Source of the DNA: Maribacter polysiphoniae
GTDB lineage: Bacteria > Bacteroidota > Bacteroidia > Flavobacteriales > Flavobacteriaceae
Direction of reading: 5' to 3'
Length of the DNA stretch: 64,000 nucleotides
Assembly: GCF_003148665.1 (NCBI RefSeq)
Contig: NZ_QGGQ01000002.1
Span: forward strand, 496,001 to 560,000
The notes under the pieces are model-generated. The model searched no databases. It was not told where the DNA came from and saw only the letters and a list, made by a program, of their open reading frames with translations. The translations under genes were made by a program, and so were the position numbers. This document shows positions 34,900-43,674 of the stretch, piece after piece; within the stretch, counting starts at the first letter, position 1; every line of letters begins with the position of its first letter.

Positions 34900-34940
34900 C
34901 AATTCGATAACGGCCCGCAAAGCGAGCCTATCTCATTGAA

Positions 34941-35339
34941 GGGGCCGACTGGTTTTGACAGCGAGACCAATGGCAATGTAAGCATGTCGAGCGCTGGGAT
35001 ACAGCTCGTTAATCTCATTTTCCACACTTTTAATTGGCGAAAATAATTACGCTCTTGCCGCTTAATCTGAATTATAGTAGGATTAGCCTCGTCCCTACTA
35101 GGTAGGGAAGCGAGATGTTCCTGAATAGCCTCTGTCGACGGCGATTCAATCCGGAGCACCATAAATGTCGATATAAGGGTGGTATTCGCTTTGGTACCAT
35201 CACCAAAATCTTAAGAAGCTAAGTATGTATTAGGCTGTTTCCGGTCAGGTACATATCGAAAACCAATTGGAAACTAAACATGTAGAAAGCTTTGTAATTG
35301 CTTGTTTGGACGAGGGTTCGACTCCCTCCGGCTCCACTC
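34941..35339 (+). ncRNA. ssrA: tmRNA (ssrA), tag GENNYALAA
   Basis: This is the transfer-messenger RNA that rescues stalled ribosomes. The 5' end GGGGCCGACTGGTTTTGACAG and the 3' end GGTTCGACTCCCTCCGGCTCC form the tRNA-Ala-like half. GGGGCCG at 34941-34947 pairs with CGGCTCC at 35329-35335, and A35336 is the discriminator. CCA is not encoded (CTC follows). The tag frame runs GGC at 35036 to the TAA at 35063-35065 and gives GENNYALAA, the usual Bacteroidota tag. It is in one piece, not permuted. A terminator hairpin starts directly after it. Confidence 0.95.
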
Positions 35340-35843
35340 CAAAAACCACCTTATGGGTGGTTTTTTGCGTTACGCCTACGGGAGTCGAAGGCCAATGCGC
35401 CAGCTCGCGCCTTCGTTAAAAAGGTCTACTAGACCTTTTCTTTACACTCGGCCGTCTCCGGCTCCACTCTAAAAAGCTACCTTATGGGTGGTTTTTTTTA
35501 CTCATTATTCTTTGTATTGATTTCTTATCGGTATTCGTGAACCTCCTAACGTCGGTTTCATTACGCCTACGGTCGTCGAACGCCTGCACACCAGCTCGCT
35601 CCTTCGTTAAAAAGGTCTACTAGACCTTTTCTTTACACTCGGCCGTCTCCGGCTCCACTCTAAAAAGCTACCTTATGGGTAGCTTTTTTTACTCATTATT
35701 CTTTGTATTGATTATTTATCGGTATTCGTGAACCTCCTAACGTCGGTTTCATTACGCCTGCGGTCGTCGAAAGCCAGCGCACCAGCCCGCGCCTTGGCTT
35801 CGAATAGTCTTTATTCCAGTATTTCGTTAAACGAAGTAGGGTA
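35327..35843. repeat. Tandem repeats containing copies of the ssrA 3' end
   Basis: The segment TCCGGCTCCACTC, plus a hairpin terminator, starts at 35327 (the real tmRNA end), 35457 and 35648. A second segment (CGTTAAAAAGGTCTACTAG, itself a hairpin) occurs at about 35414 and 35605, 191 bases apart, and a third (ATTACGCCT.CGG) at about 35370, 35561 and 35752. The unit is 191 bases; the first unit lacks about 61 bases. The last unit fades out by about 35800. No gene lies in this 500-base stretch. Confidence 0.8.
35340..35367 (+). terminator. ssrA terminator
   Basis: AAAAACCACC-TTAT-GGGTGGTTTTTT is a hairpin with T tract immediately downstream of the tmRNA 3' end. Two further copies of this end plus terminator follow in the tandem repeats. 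Confidence 0.85.
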
Positions 35844-37034
35844 TTAATTGCACCCAACACCAATATTTGTCCTTAAGAATAGAACACCCCCATTTCCCGA
35901 TTGTAGATCACAAACACTCTGTGGTACATTCCACAATGGATTATTCCATAGGTTCAAATAAAGTAAATTAGTCATCAACCCCATTTCCTTGGGGATTTCA
36001 AGTATGGCATTATCCTCTAAAGATAAGGACTCAAGGTTTGTTAATTGCCCGATTTCGGGTGGCACGGAAACAATATTATTACTGTCGAAGCTCATTGATA
36101 CCATGTTGCTCATTTGTCCTATTTCCGGCGGTAGTGTAATAAGTCGATTTCCATCGGCAAATAATAATTCAAGATTATTCAATTGCCCAAGTACAGATAA
36201 TATTGTATCCAGTTCATTTTCTCTCAAATCCAATTGACTCAAACGTTTTAACCGACCTATTGCAGTAGGAAGATTGGTAAGTTCGTTACCAAACAAGTTC
36301 AAGTATTCAAGATTCTCCAACTGCCCTATTTCTGTTGGGAGCGAAGCTATTTGATTGGAAGAAAGGTTCAAATTGCTCAAATTAACCAACTTTCCTATTT
36401 CTGGCGGTAAAGTAGAAAGTTGGTTTCCTTTAATTACCAAAAGATCGAGACTTACCAACTCCCCGATTTCCTTGGGCAAAACACTGATATTTTTTGAATG
36501 GATATAAAGCTCTACCACACTCCCATTATCTGTACTAACCCCATCCAGGTTACCTAAATCAACAGCATTATCCATATCCCAACCTAAGGTATTCCCGGGG
36601 TTGGCATCTAAAATAGCCTGCAAAACCTGTTTTTGACTTAAAGGTGCAGATATATTCACCGTATATACGGCCTTACTACCATCTTCGGCTGTAATCGTAT
36701 AATCTACCGGATCTGTAAAATCCCGTGCCGTATCAAAATCAATGGTCGCTTGTTTAGATATTTTTATTTCTGGCAACAGACCTTTAATATTAGTCCCTCG
36801 TGGCATGGTTGCTGAAATGGTTTTACTTACTTCATCTATAGTTGCAACCACATTGACATCGATTGGGTTATTGGTCAATAGAAACACAAAGCTGGTAATT
36901 TTCTTTTCAGAACTTTTTTCGGGTATTGGGTCATCCCCTTTACTGCAACCAAAGCTAACTAAAACCACTATTAAGCACAGTAATCTGAAGACATGTTTAG
37001 GTGTAATATAATTTGTCAAGTATATATTTCTCAT
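35844..37034 (-). CDS. Leucine-rich-repeat lipoprotein with DUF5018-like domain
   Basis: This 396-aa protein has signal peptide and lipobox SFGC near residue 30. Residues about 45-130 form a small Ig-like domain of the DUF5018 type (EDGSKAVYTVNIS). From about 155 there are nine 23-residue leucine-rich repeats of the LPxEIGxLxNLxxLxLxxN form, ending in a Cys pair cap. LRR lipoproteins of this kind are surface adhesion or recognition proteins. The gene starts the A+T-rich block next to the ssrA repeats. Confidence 0.85.
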   Translation of the reverse strand: MRNIYLTNYITPKHVFRLLCLIVVLVSFGCSKGDDPIPEKSSEKKITSFVFLLTNNPIDVNVVATIDEVSKTISATMPRGTNIKGLLPEIKISKQATIDFDTARDFTDPVDYTITAEDGSKAVYTVNISAPLSQKQVLQAILDANPGNTLGWDMDNAVDLGNLDGVSTDNGSVVELYIHSKNISVLPKEIGELVSLDLLVIKGNQLSTLPPEIGKLVNLSNLNLSSNQIASLPTEIGQLENLEYLNLFGNELTNLPTAIGRLKRLSQLDLRENELDTILSVLGQLNNLELLFADGNRLITLPPEIGQMSNMVSMSFDSNNIVSVPPEIGQLTNLESLSLEDNAILEIPKEMGLMTNLLYLNLWNNPLWNVPQSVCDLQSGNGGVLFLRTNIGVGCN

Positions 37035-37134
37035 TTTTATTATTCTCGATTATACAAAAACCTGCAAGGTGTTGACACAATCAAAAGCTTACTTAAATAA
37101 CTTGGCAGGGCTATTATAAATCAGTGATTATTTA

Positions 37135-39081
37135 TTATTCTACGCGAATAGTAATATACCAAACACTTTGCCCTAATACATTGGTAATATACAGGCGTGT
37201 TTCTATCTGATTATTACTATTTAAAGATTTACCAATATGTAAAAGATTAGGGAAATTTAAACGGGACTCTCCTGGTGCGCCACCAATATTCCCAGTAGTC
37301 TGATATTGACCTGCCGTTACCAGTGAACCTGCAAAAACGCCTCCAACATCTGAAAGATGATATAAAACATGGTTACTTCTGTCGGTTAGGTAAAAGCTAC
37401 CATCGTTTGCTAGGTCATCTACAGCTATTCCTGCTGAGTAATTTAAAACTTGAGAACCGGGTAAATCAACCGTTAATGTAGTTGTTTGTGTGCTTGTTAC
37501 AGCACGAACAAAACCAGTACCAGCGGGATTAGTATCTGTTATTAATAATCGGTCGTTAGTTGGGTCGTAAGCTATGTCTCTTGGTCCTAAAAAAGAAGCA
37601 CTAGCATTAGCTCCATCCACAAAGTTGATAGTTCCGTTACCTGCATAGGTACTCACGGTTCGTAAACTAGGGTCATCATTCATAGCAATGGCACGAATAC
37701 TACCATTTTCCGTATCTGCAACATACATTATATTATTACGGATAAGCAAACCTGTAGGATACCTAAATTGCGCAACACTTGCATCACCATCAATAAATCC
37801 TCCTGAACCGCCTATACCTGCATAGGTAGTTACTTGTCCGTCGGCAATTTTACGTATGATGTGGTTGCCTGAATCTGAAATGTAAATATTTCCTGCATCA
37901 TCTAAAGCAATATCTCCAAAACTACTAAAGCGAGCAGTAGCATACGCACCATCTTGATAGCCTTCGGCATTGCCTCCTAAAAGCGTGGTAACTTCTTTAT
38001 TTACTGGATTTACCATGCGTATGGATTTTGAACCACTATCGGCAATATATACTACGGTACCATCTGTTGAAGTGGCTACGGCTTGCGGATAGTTAAGCTG
38101 CCCAAAGGTACCATTGGCATTGCCTTGTGTGCCATCACCAGCGAGTAACTGCATATTTACGGGTAGGTTTGAAACCGGTTGGTCGCAATTAGAGCCTGTA
38201 AAACCAGGTTCGCAATTACAGAAACAATCTCCATTATCGGCTGTTTGTTGGGTGCCGTTTGCGCAGTTTAAGGTGTCGCAAGGGTCTATGTTTGCACAAT
38301 ACGTAAATTTTGCTCTGGTATCGAGAGGTAAATCTAAAAAAACAGGATTGTTTGCAGAAATAACACCGAATCTATAACGTTTACGTTGAAAATCACCAAG
38401 TTCGATATCTGAATTCTCATAGCTGTTAGGTACTGGAACAGCAAATGGCTCTCCGAAATGATATTTCACTTCTAGTTGAGAAAGATATTTGCTTCCTCTA
38501 CTTTTGCTAAGTGTTGTTCCCCCTTCTGGATGTCTTACCATAAAGCCATATAATCCATTTAATTCTAAAATATTTGCTTCTTCATACTCCATTACCTTTT
38601 GTATAAAATACAAATTAGAACTTTCGTTTAATTCTATTGTAGGAATGCAATAGCCATCGTATCTTTTATTGTTAGATACAGTATGACTTACGATGCCTTC
38701 ACCCATATTCCAAGGGATAGTTTCTGTGTATAATATATCATCTCTACACTCCTTTAACTCTAAAGTATTATCCTCTAAAAAAGAAATGGATAACGTGTAA
38801 GAATCAGCAAAATTAGTTTCATTAGGAAACCATTGAAAAGCAGGTGTTGTATAATTTGACCCAGTAATGTATCCACGACCAACATGGTACTTCGAAAATA
38901 TTCCATCAGGTTCTTCTGTAAGAAACTGCACTAAAAAAAAGGGGCTGTTATTGATTAGCCATTGACGATTTCTTTCTGCAAAATTGTTTTCAACTTCTAA
39001 TAATTCAGGGTTTGTTGGTATACACGCTGAGAATAACGAAATGACCACAAAAAATAGCAGTAATATTTTTAAATTTTTCAT
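37135..39081 (-). CDS. EGF-like and NHL-repeat surface lipoprotein
   Basis: This 648-aa protein has lipobox FSAC near residue 20. The first 270 residues are unrecognised. Residues about 275-315 hold a Cys-rich EGF-like module (DPCDTLNCANGTQ, CFCNCEPGFTGSNCD). The rest is an NHL-type beta-propeller with repeats such as YPQAVATSTDGTVVYIADSG and DIALDDAGNIYISDSGNHIIR. It is likely a cell-surface binding protein. It has noticeably A+T-rich codon usage compared with flanking genes. The outer-membrane protein gene lies 4 bases upstream in the same operon. Confidence 0.85.
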   Translation of the reverse strand: MKNLKILLLFFVVISLFSACIPTNPELLEVENNFAERNRQWLINNSPFFLVQFLTEEPDGIFSKYHVGRGYITGSNYTTPAFQWFPNETNFADSYTLSISFLEDNTLELKECRDDILYTETIPWNMGEGIVSHTVSNNKRYDGYCIPTIELNESSNLYFIQKVMEYEEANILELNGLYGFMVRHPEGGTTLSKSRGSKYLSQLEVKYHFGEPFAVPVPNSYENSDIELGDFQRKRYRFGVISANNPVFLDLPLDTRAKFTYCANIDPCDTLNCANGTQQTADNGDCFCNCEPGFTGSNCDQPVSNLPVNMQLLAGDGTQGNANGTFGQLNYPQAVATSTDGTVVYIADSGSKSIRMVNPVNKEVTTLLGGNAEGYQDGAYATARFSSFGDIALDDAGNIYISDSGNHIIRKIADGQVTTYAGIGGSGGFIDGDASVAQFRYPTGLLIRNNIMYVADTENGSIRAIAMNDDPSLRTVSTYAGNGTINFVDGANASASFLGPRDIAYDPTNDRLLITDTNPAGTGFVRAVTSTQTTTLTVDLPGSQVLNYSAGIAVDDLANDGSFYLTDRSNHVLYHLSDVGGVFAGSLVTAGQYQTTGNIGGAPGESRLNFPNLLHIGKSLNSNNQIETRLYITNVLGQSVWYITIRVE

Positions 39082-39085
39082 ATTA

Positions 39086-39757
39086 TTATTTTTTAAACTG
39101 GTAGGTCAATTTTAAAGGCATAAATACTTGCCATAAGCGGTTTTTATTGTTTAGCTGTACGACACCATCATTAGTTTTCAAGAAGTTAGACAATGGAATA
39201 TCTGCTGTTAACCCTACAGAAACAATTAATTTATCAGTAAATGGTTTACTGAATTCCACACCTAGGTTACTAGATATATATCCTTTATTATACCAAGGAT
39301 ATTGCTGTGCTTTGTACAAATCATTGTCTTTACTACCTAAATAGAAATGGTATTGCATACCTGCCATAAGATTAATGCCTATATTTTTTGAAGACAGTTT
39401 ATAAACCGCTTGCACAGGCACAGACAAATAATAAATTGGAATAGCGTATTTTACTGTGGTTGTTTCAACAGTTTCTTCTTCTGGCGAATTAGAAAAAACT
39501 CCAACTTCGTGATAACGTGTAGTTAGCCAATTTACTCCTAATCTTGCTCCCCAAGTAGCGTCAAAGAAATAAGTCGCTTCCAATCCACCACGAAATGCAA
39601 AAGAAACAGGGATTGTTGTGTTATCATAAACAGCATTATCAATAGCTCCACGAGATAAACCTGGTTGTAGGTTGAGTGCAACCTCTATAGATTGTGCGTG
39701 GAGCAAAGTGCTACATGAGAATAAAAGTAGCATGCCCAATGTTTTTATAGTATTCAT
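39086..39757 (-). CDS. Outer-membrane beta-barrel protein
   Basis: This 223-aa protein has a signal peptide (about 1-21, ending LLHAQ) followed by eight or so amphipathic strands (VALNLQPGLSRG, EATYFFDATWGARLGVNWL, IPIYYLSVPVQAVYKL) and an aromatic/basic C-terminus (LTYQFKK). This fits the PorT-like outer-membrane barrel group. It precedes the NHL lipoprotein by 4 bases, suggesting a barrel/lipoprotein pair at the outer membrane. A+T-rich coding. Confidence 0.8.
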   Translation of the reverse strand: MNTIKTLGMLLLFSCSTLLHAQSIEVALNLQPGLSRGAIDNAVYDNTTIPVSFAFRGGLEATYFFDATWGARLGVNWLTTRYHEVGVFSNSPEEETVETTTVKYAIPIYYLSVPVQAVYKLSSKNIGINLMAGMQYHFYLGSKDNDLYKAQQYPWYNKGYISSNLGVEFSKPFTDKLIVSVGLTADIPLSNFLKTNDGVVQLNNKNRLWQVFMPLKLTYQFKK

Positions 39758-39852
39758 TTATGTTTTTTTAATATTTTTTTTAGTGATTGTCCTTGTATTT
39801 ACTCAGTAATATCAATGTGAGAACTAGCCTTGTTTATGATTGACTTTTTAAC

Positions 39853-40416
39853 TTATTTGTATTTTGTTGGATTTCTGTTTTCATCGTCTATTGTATTTAT
39901 TAAAGATGTTATTACTTTATCTAATTTTAATACAATTTCATTGTCAGTTAGTTTTCCATTTTTATTGATTTTTCCTTTCACTCCTTGAATTAGTAATTTC
40001 GAATTTTCAGGAAGAATTGTTTCTACTGTTGTTAAAACAAGGTCTAGAGATTCAAATGCCTTTTCTCCAGATGATGCAGCAACAATCATTGCTACAGGTT
40101 TACTGGAAAATAGTGTGGTTGAAACATTCCATTCAATTACATTTTTTAGACATCCTGGAAGACTAAAAACATATTCGGGTGTACAAAAAAGGATACCCTC
40201 TGATTTTTTGATTAGTTCCCTCAATTCACATACAGAACTTGGAAGCTGTTCTTCTAATTCAGGGTTAAAGTGTGGTAAATCGCTTATTTTATCATAAATA
40301 CATAATTCGATGCTATCATGATATTTTTCTTTAATAAATTCTAAGATTGATAGACTTGAAGATATTGATTTTGTACTACCAGAAATCCCTAAAACTTTTA
40401 CCTTTTGTTTTTTCAT
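39853..40416 (-). CDS. NAD(P)H-dependent FMN reductase
   Basis: This 187-aa cytoplasmic flavoprotein has a flavodoxin-like fold. The FMN phosphate loop is GISGSTKSISSSLSI near the N-terminus, with FCTPEYVFSLPGCLKNVIEW as the typical second motif. It reduces FMN or related acceptors such as quinones or azo compounds. The reading frame is very A+T-rich (14 G/C in the 60 bases from 39841), unlike most genes here. It has no obvious partner; a small membrane protein gene lies 27 bases upstream. Confidence 0.85.
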   Translation of the reverse strand: MKKQKVKVLGISGSTKSISSSLSILEFIKEKYHDSIELCIYDKISDLPHFNPELEEQLPSSVCELRELIKKSEGILFCTPEYVFSLPGCLKNVIEWNVSTTLFSSKPVAMIVAASSGEKAFESLDLVLTTVETILPENSKLLIQGVKGKINKNGKLTDNEIVLKLDKVITSLINTIDDENRNPTKYK

Positions 40417-40443
40417 CTTTCTTTTTGTTTAACTAGATGTTGG

Positions 40444-41073
40444 TTAATCAACAATTACACTAAAGTCTTTTCCTATAACATAAGAGGTACCGCCACTGCT
40501 ACCACTACCTATGCCTGTGTAGCTGTTCCGATAAAAAGAAGTGCCCGATTGTTTTGCTAATTGATAAAGATTAAAAGAAGCGTATTGCCCTTCGTAACCA
40601 CCATTGCCTTGTGCATCTACCCAGTATCTCCCTGGTATAACCTTAAAGAATTGTTGTAAATAGGCAACGTCTTTCCAATGGAGCTCCCTATTGTTTACAA
40701 ATACATTTGTATTGCCGTTTGAGGCATTGGCTTTAAGTGTGCCATTAAATGGCATATTAGGCAAGACGAAACCTAATCCCGGACCTCCTTTTAGGCCCCA
40801 AGCCCCTGTATATTTATCGTACCAATAACTACCGCTGACCACCTTAATATTGTAATATGACGAAAGTTGATTCAATGTTTTCTGAGGAACCCGAACATCG
40901 TTTACATATACGTTATCCTGTACTGGTGAGGTAGCCGACATCAACAACATAAGAAACAGTACTATAGCGAAAAATCCGGTTACAAAAGCCATTACCAAAA
41001 AGAATGGGTAATGCTTTCTTTTTTTTCGGGTTCCCGGGCTTTTACAATAATAGGTCAATGTAATCGTATTCAT
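40444..41073 (-). CDS. Single-span membrane protein with two internal repeats, unknown function
   Basis: This 209-aa protein has a basic N-terminus with a KKRKHY stretch, one membrane helix (about 24-48), then two related modules. The first reads NVYVNDVRVPQKTLNQLSSY and then GSYWYDKYTGAWG; the second reads NVFVNNRELHWKDVAYLQQF and then GRYWVDAQGNGGYEG. A Gly/Ser-rich tail follows. The shared V.VN....-L-G.YW.D..G pattern indicates an internal duplication of about 60 residues. I recognise no named family. Confidence 0.7.
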   Translation of the reverse strand: MNTITLTYYCKSPGTRKKRKHYPFFLVMAFVTGFFAIVLFLMLLMSATSPVQDNVYVNDVRVPQKTLNQLSSYYNIKVVSGSYWYDKYTGAWGLKGGPGLGFVLPNMPFNGTLKANASNGNTNVFVNNRELHWKDVAYLQQFFKVIPGRYWVDAQGNGGYEGQYASFNLYQLAKQSGTSFYRNSYTGIGSGSSGGTSYVIGKDFSVIVD

Positions 41074-41106
41074 TTGTTTTCGTTTTTATTTGGTGTTATT
41101 TTAAAA

Positions 41107-42912
41107 TCAGTTTACTTTGAATCCTTCCCTAAACCAAGTGTTTATGGTAGGCACATCATAATCGGTATTCCAATTGAATTTTGATTGTTTCATTATGGCC
41201 GTCATAAACCCGTCGATACTTGCCGATCCCCCCACCGAAGTTTGATATACCTCAAGTGTCCTATCTGGGGAATTAAATGCGGGAAGTGTACTGGAAGCAC
41301 CATCATTGGTAAGATTTTCCCAAGTGGCTAAACTTGCATAAGTTGTACCTATTTGAAACCATTTATCCGTTGTTAAAAAACTATAATAGCTATTCTGCGA
41401 AAACGTATAATTGCTTACGTTTGTGGGAAACCCCATTAAAACCGCATTGAAGTTAGAGGCGACAACGGTGTTCTTTTTGAAAAGAATATTGGATTTATCG
41501 CTATTGCTATCAATGGACCCCAATAAAGGTAGTCCAGACCTTAGGTTGTATATGGTATTATCCTGAATAGTAACATCCTTAGACACCCCCGAAACACGGA
41601 TAGCGAAGGTATTGCCGATCTGTGCATCGGGCTGATTCAAGAACAGGTTGTTTTGTACATTTCCGGTATCCCAATCATCGATGTCGAGATACCAAGCCAA
41701 ACCCCTTGTGGTAGGTTTAGATCTTCCTATATTGAGCATGACATTATTCACGATACCAATATCCTTGAAACGGTATGAGGCAATTGGATCATTTCCTCCC
41801 ATGCTAATCCCTATTTCACCATCGACATACAGATTGTCTTCCAAAGTGATTGCAGAAGCACTTCCTGGTCCGTTATCGGCAGTGAACTTGGTTCCAATAC
41901 TTGATCCCCTTGAGAAAAAATTCCCCTTAAAAGTGGCATTGTGCAAACTAGTACCATAAAAATTATGATTAAAAAAGGTGGCCTGCCCCCCTGCTTCTGC
42001 ATTATTAAAAGGGGGAATGGCCTGTACCAACCAACCATTGTGATCAAAGACATTTCCCTCTATCAGTACCGACTCGCAAAAAGCCATATAAATTCCCTGA
42101 CTATGGGCATTATCCGAATAGTTATTAGTAATTATATTTCTACGGATGCTAATGTTCTGCGGAGGTTGTTCCCCTTGAACAATATTGTTCTCATAAAAAT
42201 CAAAAGCGCAATCCTCAATAGTCAAATTATTCCCGGGGTTATCCGCCTTCCTAAAAAAGTAAAAACCCGGACTACCTGAATAAGAAACAAATTCATTTGT
42301 TTGCGGATTGCGCGTATGGGCATAAAAAGCTATCCCTGAAACAATGATGTTTTGGAAGCTAAGCACTTGAGGTATGCCCGGGTTTCCTCCGGTTTTAAGC
42401 AACGGCCTTTCTTTACTATCACCATAACTGGCTACAACAAAAGGTTCATTGATCAAAGCACCCGATTTTATGACCAAACTTTCGTTAAAAACATCCCCTC
42501 TTTTCAACAAGACCCAATCGGATGAATGGTCCCTGGCCAAGGCCATAGCCGAGGCAATTGTTTTTTTTGGGGTGACGGGACTTTCACCATCATTTTGATC
42601 ATTCCCTTCCGAGGAGCTAACATAATAGATACGGGTATCAGAAGCCGGTTCTATAACGGTCCAACCATTTTCGAGACTTCCTGTGGCAAGTCCGCCCTCG
42701 GTACAATCATCGATTCCGGTACAACCTAGATCGTTGGACCAATCCACAAGTCCGTCACCGTCATTGTCTATACCATCATTGCATTCGCATTCGTTATTAA
42801 TTGGATCGACCTTTGGATCGTTCTTTTTTGGTGCATTGGGGCTATCATCATGTGAACATGACCATGCTAAAATGAATACACCTATCAGGATAGTGATTTT
42901 TTGTTTCTTCAT
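41107..42912 (-). CDS. Right-handed beta-helix lipoprotein
   Basis: This 601-aa protein has lipobox AWSC at Cys19 followed by a Cys- and Asp-rich segment with a MopE/thrombospondin-like calcium motif (DGIDNDGDGLVDW, 46-58). From about residue 95 it is a parallel beta-helix (NDGESPVTPKKTIASAMALA, then many N/G-rich turns such as RRNIITNNYSDNAHSQGIY). The fold is used by polysaccharide lyases and adhesins; no catalytic site is evident. Composition is closer to the host genes than to the A+T-rich block downstream. Confidence 0.85.
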   Translation of the reverse strand: MKKQKITILIGVFILAWSCSHDDSPNAPKKNDPKVDPINNECECNDGIDNDGDGLVDWSNDLGCTGIDDCTEGGLATGSLENGWTVIEPASDTRIYYVSSSEGNDQNDGESPVTPKKTIASAMALARDHSSDWVLLKRGDVFNESLVIKSGALINEPFVVASYGDSKERPLLKTGGNPGIPQVLSFQNIIVSGIAFYAHTRNPQTNEFVSYSGSPGFYFFRKADNPGNNLTIEDCAFDFYENNIVQGEQPPQNISIRRNIITNNYSDNAHSQGIYMAFCESVLIEGNVFDHNGWLVQAIPPFNNAEAGGQATFFNHNFYGTSLHNATFKGNFFSRGSSIGTKFTADNGPGSASAITLEDNLYVDGEIGISMGGNDPIASYRFKDIGIVNNVMLNIGRSKPTTRGLAWYLDIDDWDTGNVQNNLFLNQPDAQIGNTFAIRVSGVSKDVTIQDNTIYNLRSGLPLLGSIDSNSDKSNILFKKNTVVASNFNAVLMGFPTNVSNYTFSQNSYYSFLTTDKWFQIGTTYASLATWENLTNDGASSTLPAFNSPDRTLEVYQTSVGGSASIDGFMTAIMKQSKFNWNTDYDVPTINTWFREGFKVN

Positions 42913-43051
42913 AACAGATTGATTTGGGAACAGTTATGAAACAAATTTCAAAAAAAAACCTTGGCTATTTGTACTTACAACCAGCCAATCCTAAAAATGG
43001 CTGAAAACTACTAAAACGAAAAAAGCGGATACTAATATTACAGGTTTGCGC

Positions 43052-43672
43052 CTAAGCCCATCCTTTTTGAATGGCATATCGCACCAATTCCGCACTATTT
43101 TTAAGATGTAATTTTGATAATATATTCTGTCGATGCGATTCGATGGTATGTTTACTTAAAAACAGTTTTTCGGCAATCTCTTTGGTAGTGTTCCCTGCTA
43201 CAATAAGCTGAACGACTTCCTTTTCACGAGGAGATATATTGGAGTTCTGGTTCAGCCCCCTTAAATCATCCAACATTAAGGTAGCCACTTCGGGGGTATA
43301 ATAACTTCCCTTTTCATGCAACTGGGCAATTGCTTGGATCAGCGTTTCCTTGCCCGTATCTTTTTGCAAGTAACCATCTGCCCCGGCCTTAATTATATTT
43401 TTAATGAATTCAGCCGTTTTGTGCATGGTGAGTGCCAACACCTTAATATTAAATCCCCGTTTTTTCAAGGTTCTCAATACCTCAAAACCATCCATATCGG
43501 GCATTTCTATATCCAACAAAAGAATATCCGGAAGTCGATCATCCAGAAGTTCCAAAATTTCCTTACCCGTAGAAGCTTCTCCCATGATGTGGATGTCCTT
43601 TTCTTCCTTCAACAAGGAAATAAGGCCTTCCCTGAACATCCTGTGGTCGTCGGCAATAAGTAGGTTGATCAT
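43052..43672 (-). CDS. NarL/LuxR-type response regulator
   Basis: This 206-aa protein has an N-terminal receiver domain with acidic pocket Asp8-Asp9 and phospho-acceptor Asp54 (LLLDIEMPDMDG), then Lys near 104. The C-terminal LuxR helix-turn-helix (ISPREKEVVQLIVAGNTTKEIAEKLFLSKHTIESHR) binds DNA. It begins 2 bases after the histidine kinase gene, its evident cognate. The target promoters are unknown. Confidence 0.95.
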   Translation of the reverse strand: MINLLIADDHRMFREGLISLLKEEKDIHIMGEASTGKEILELLDDRLPDILLLDIEMPDMDGFEVLRTLKKRGFNIKVLALTMHKTAEFIKNIIKAGADGYLQKDTGKETLIQAIAQLHEKGSYYTPEVATLMLDDLRGLNQNSNISPREKEVVQLIVAGNTTKEIAEKLFLSKHTIESHRQNILSKLHLKNSAELVRYAIQKGWA

Positions 43673-43674
43673 TG

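Noticed and set aside
35844-43051. Integrase or transposase marking the island at ssrA
   Set aside because: All larger frames in the block were read and none resembles a recombinase; the island idea rests on repeats and composition only.
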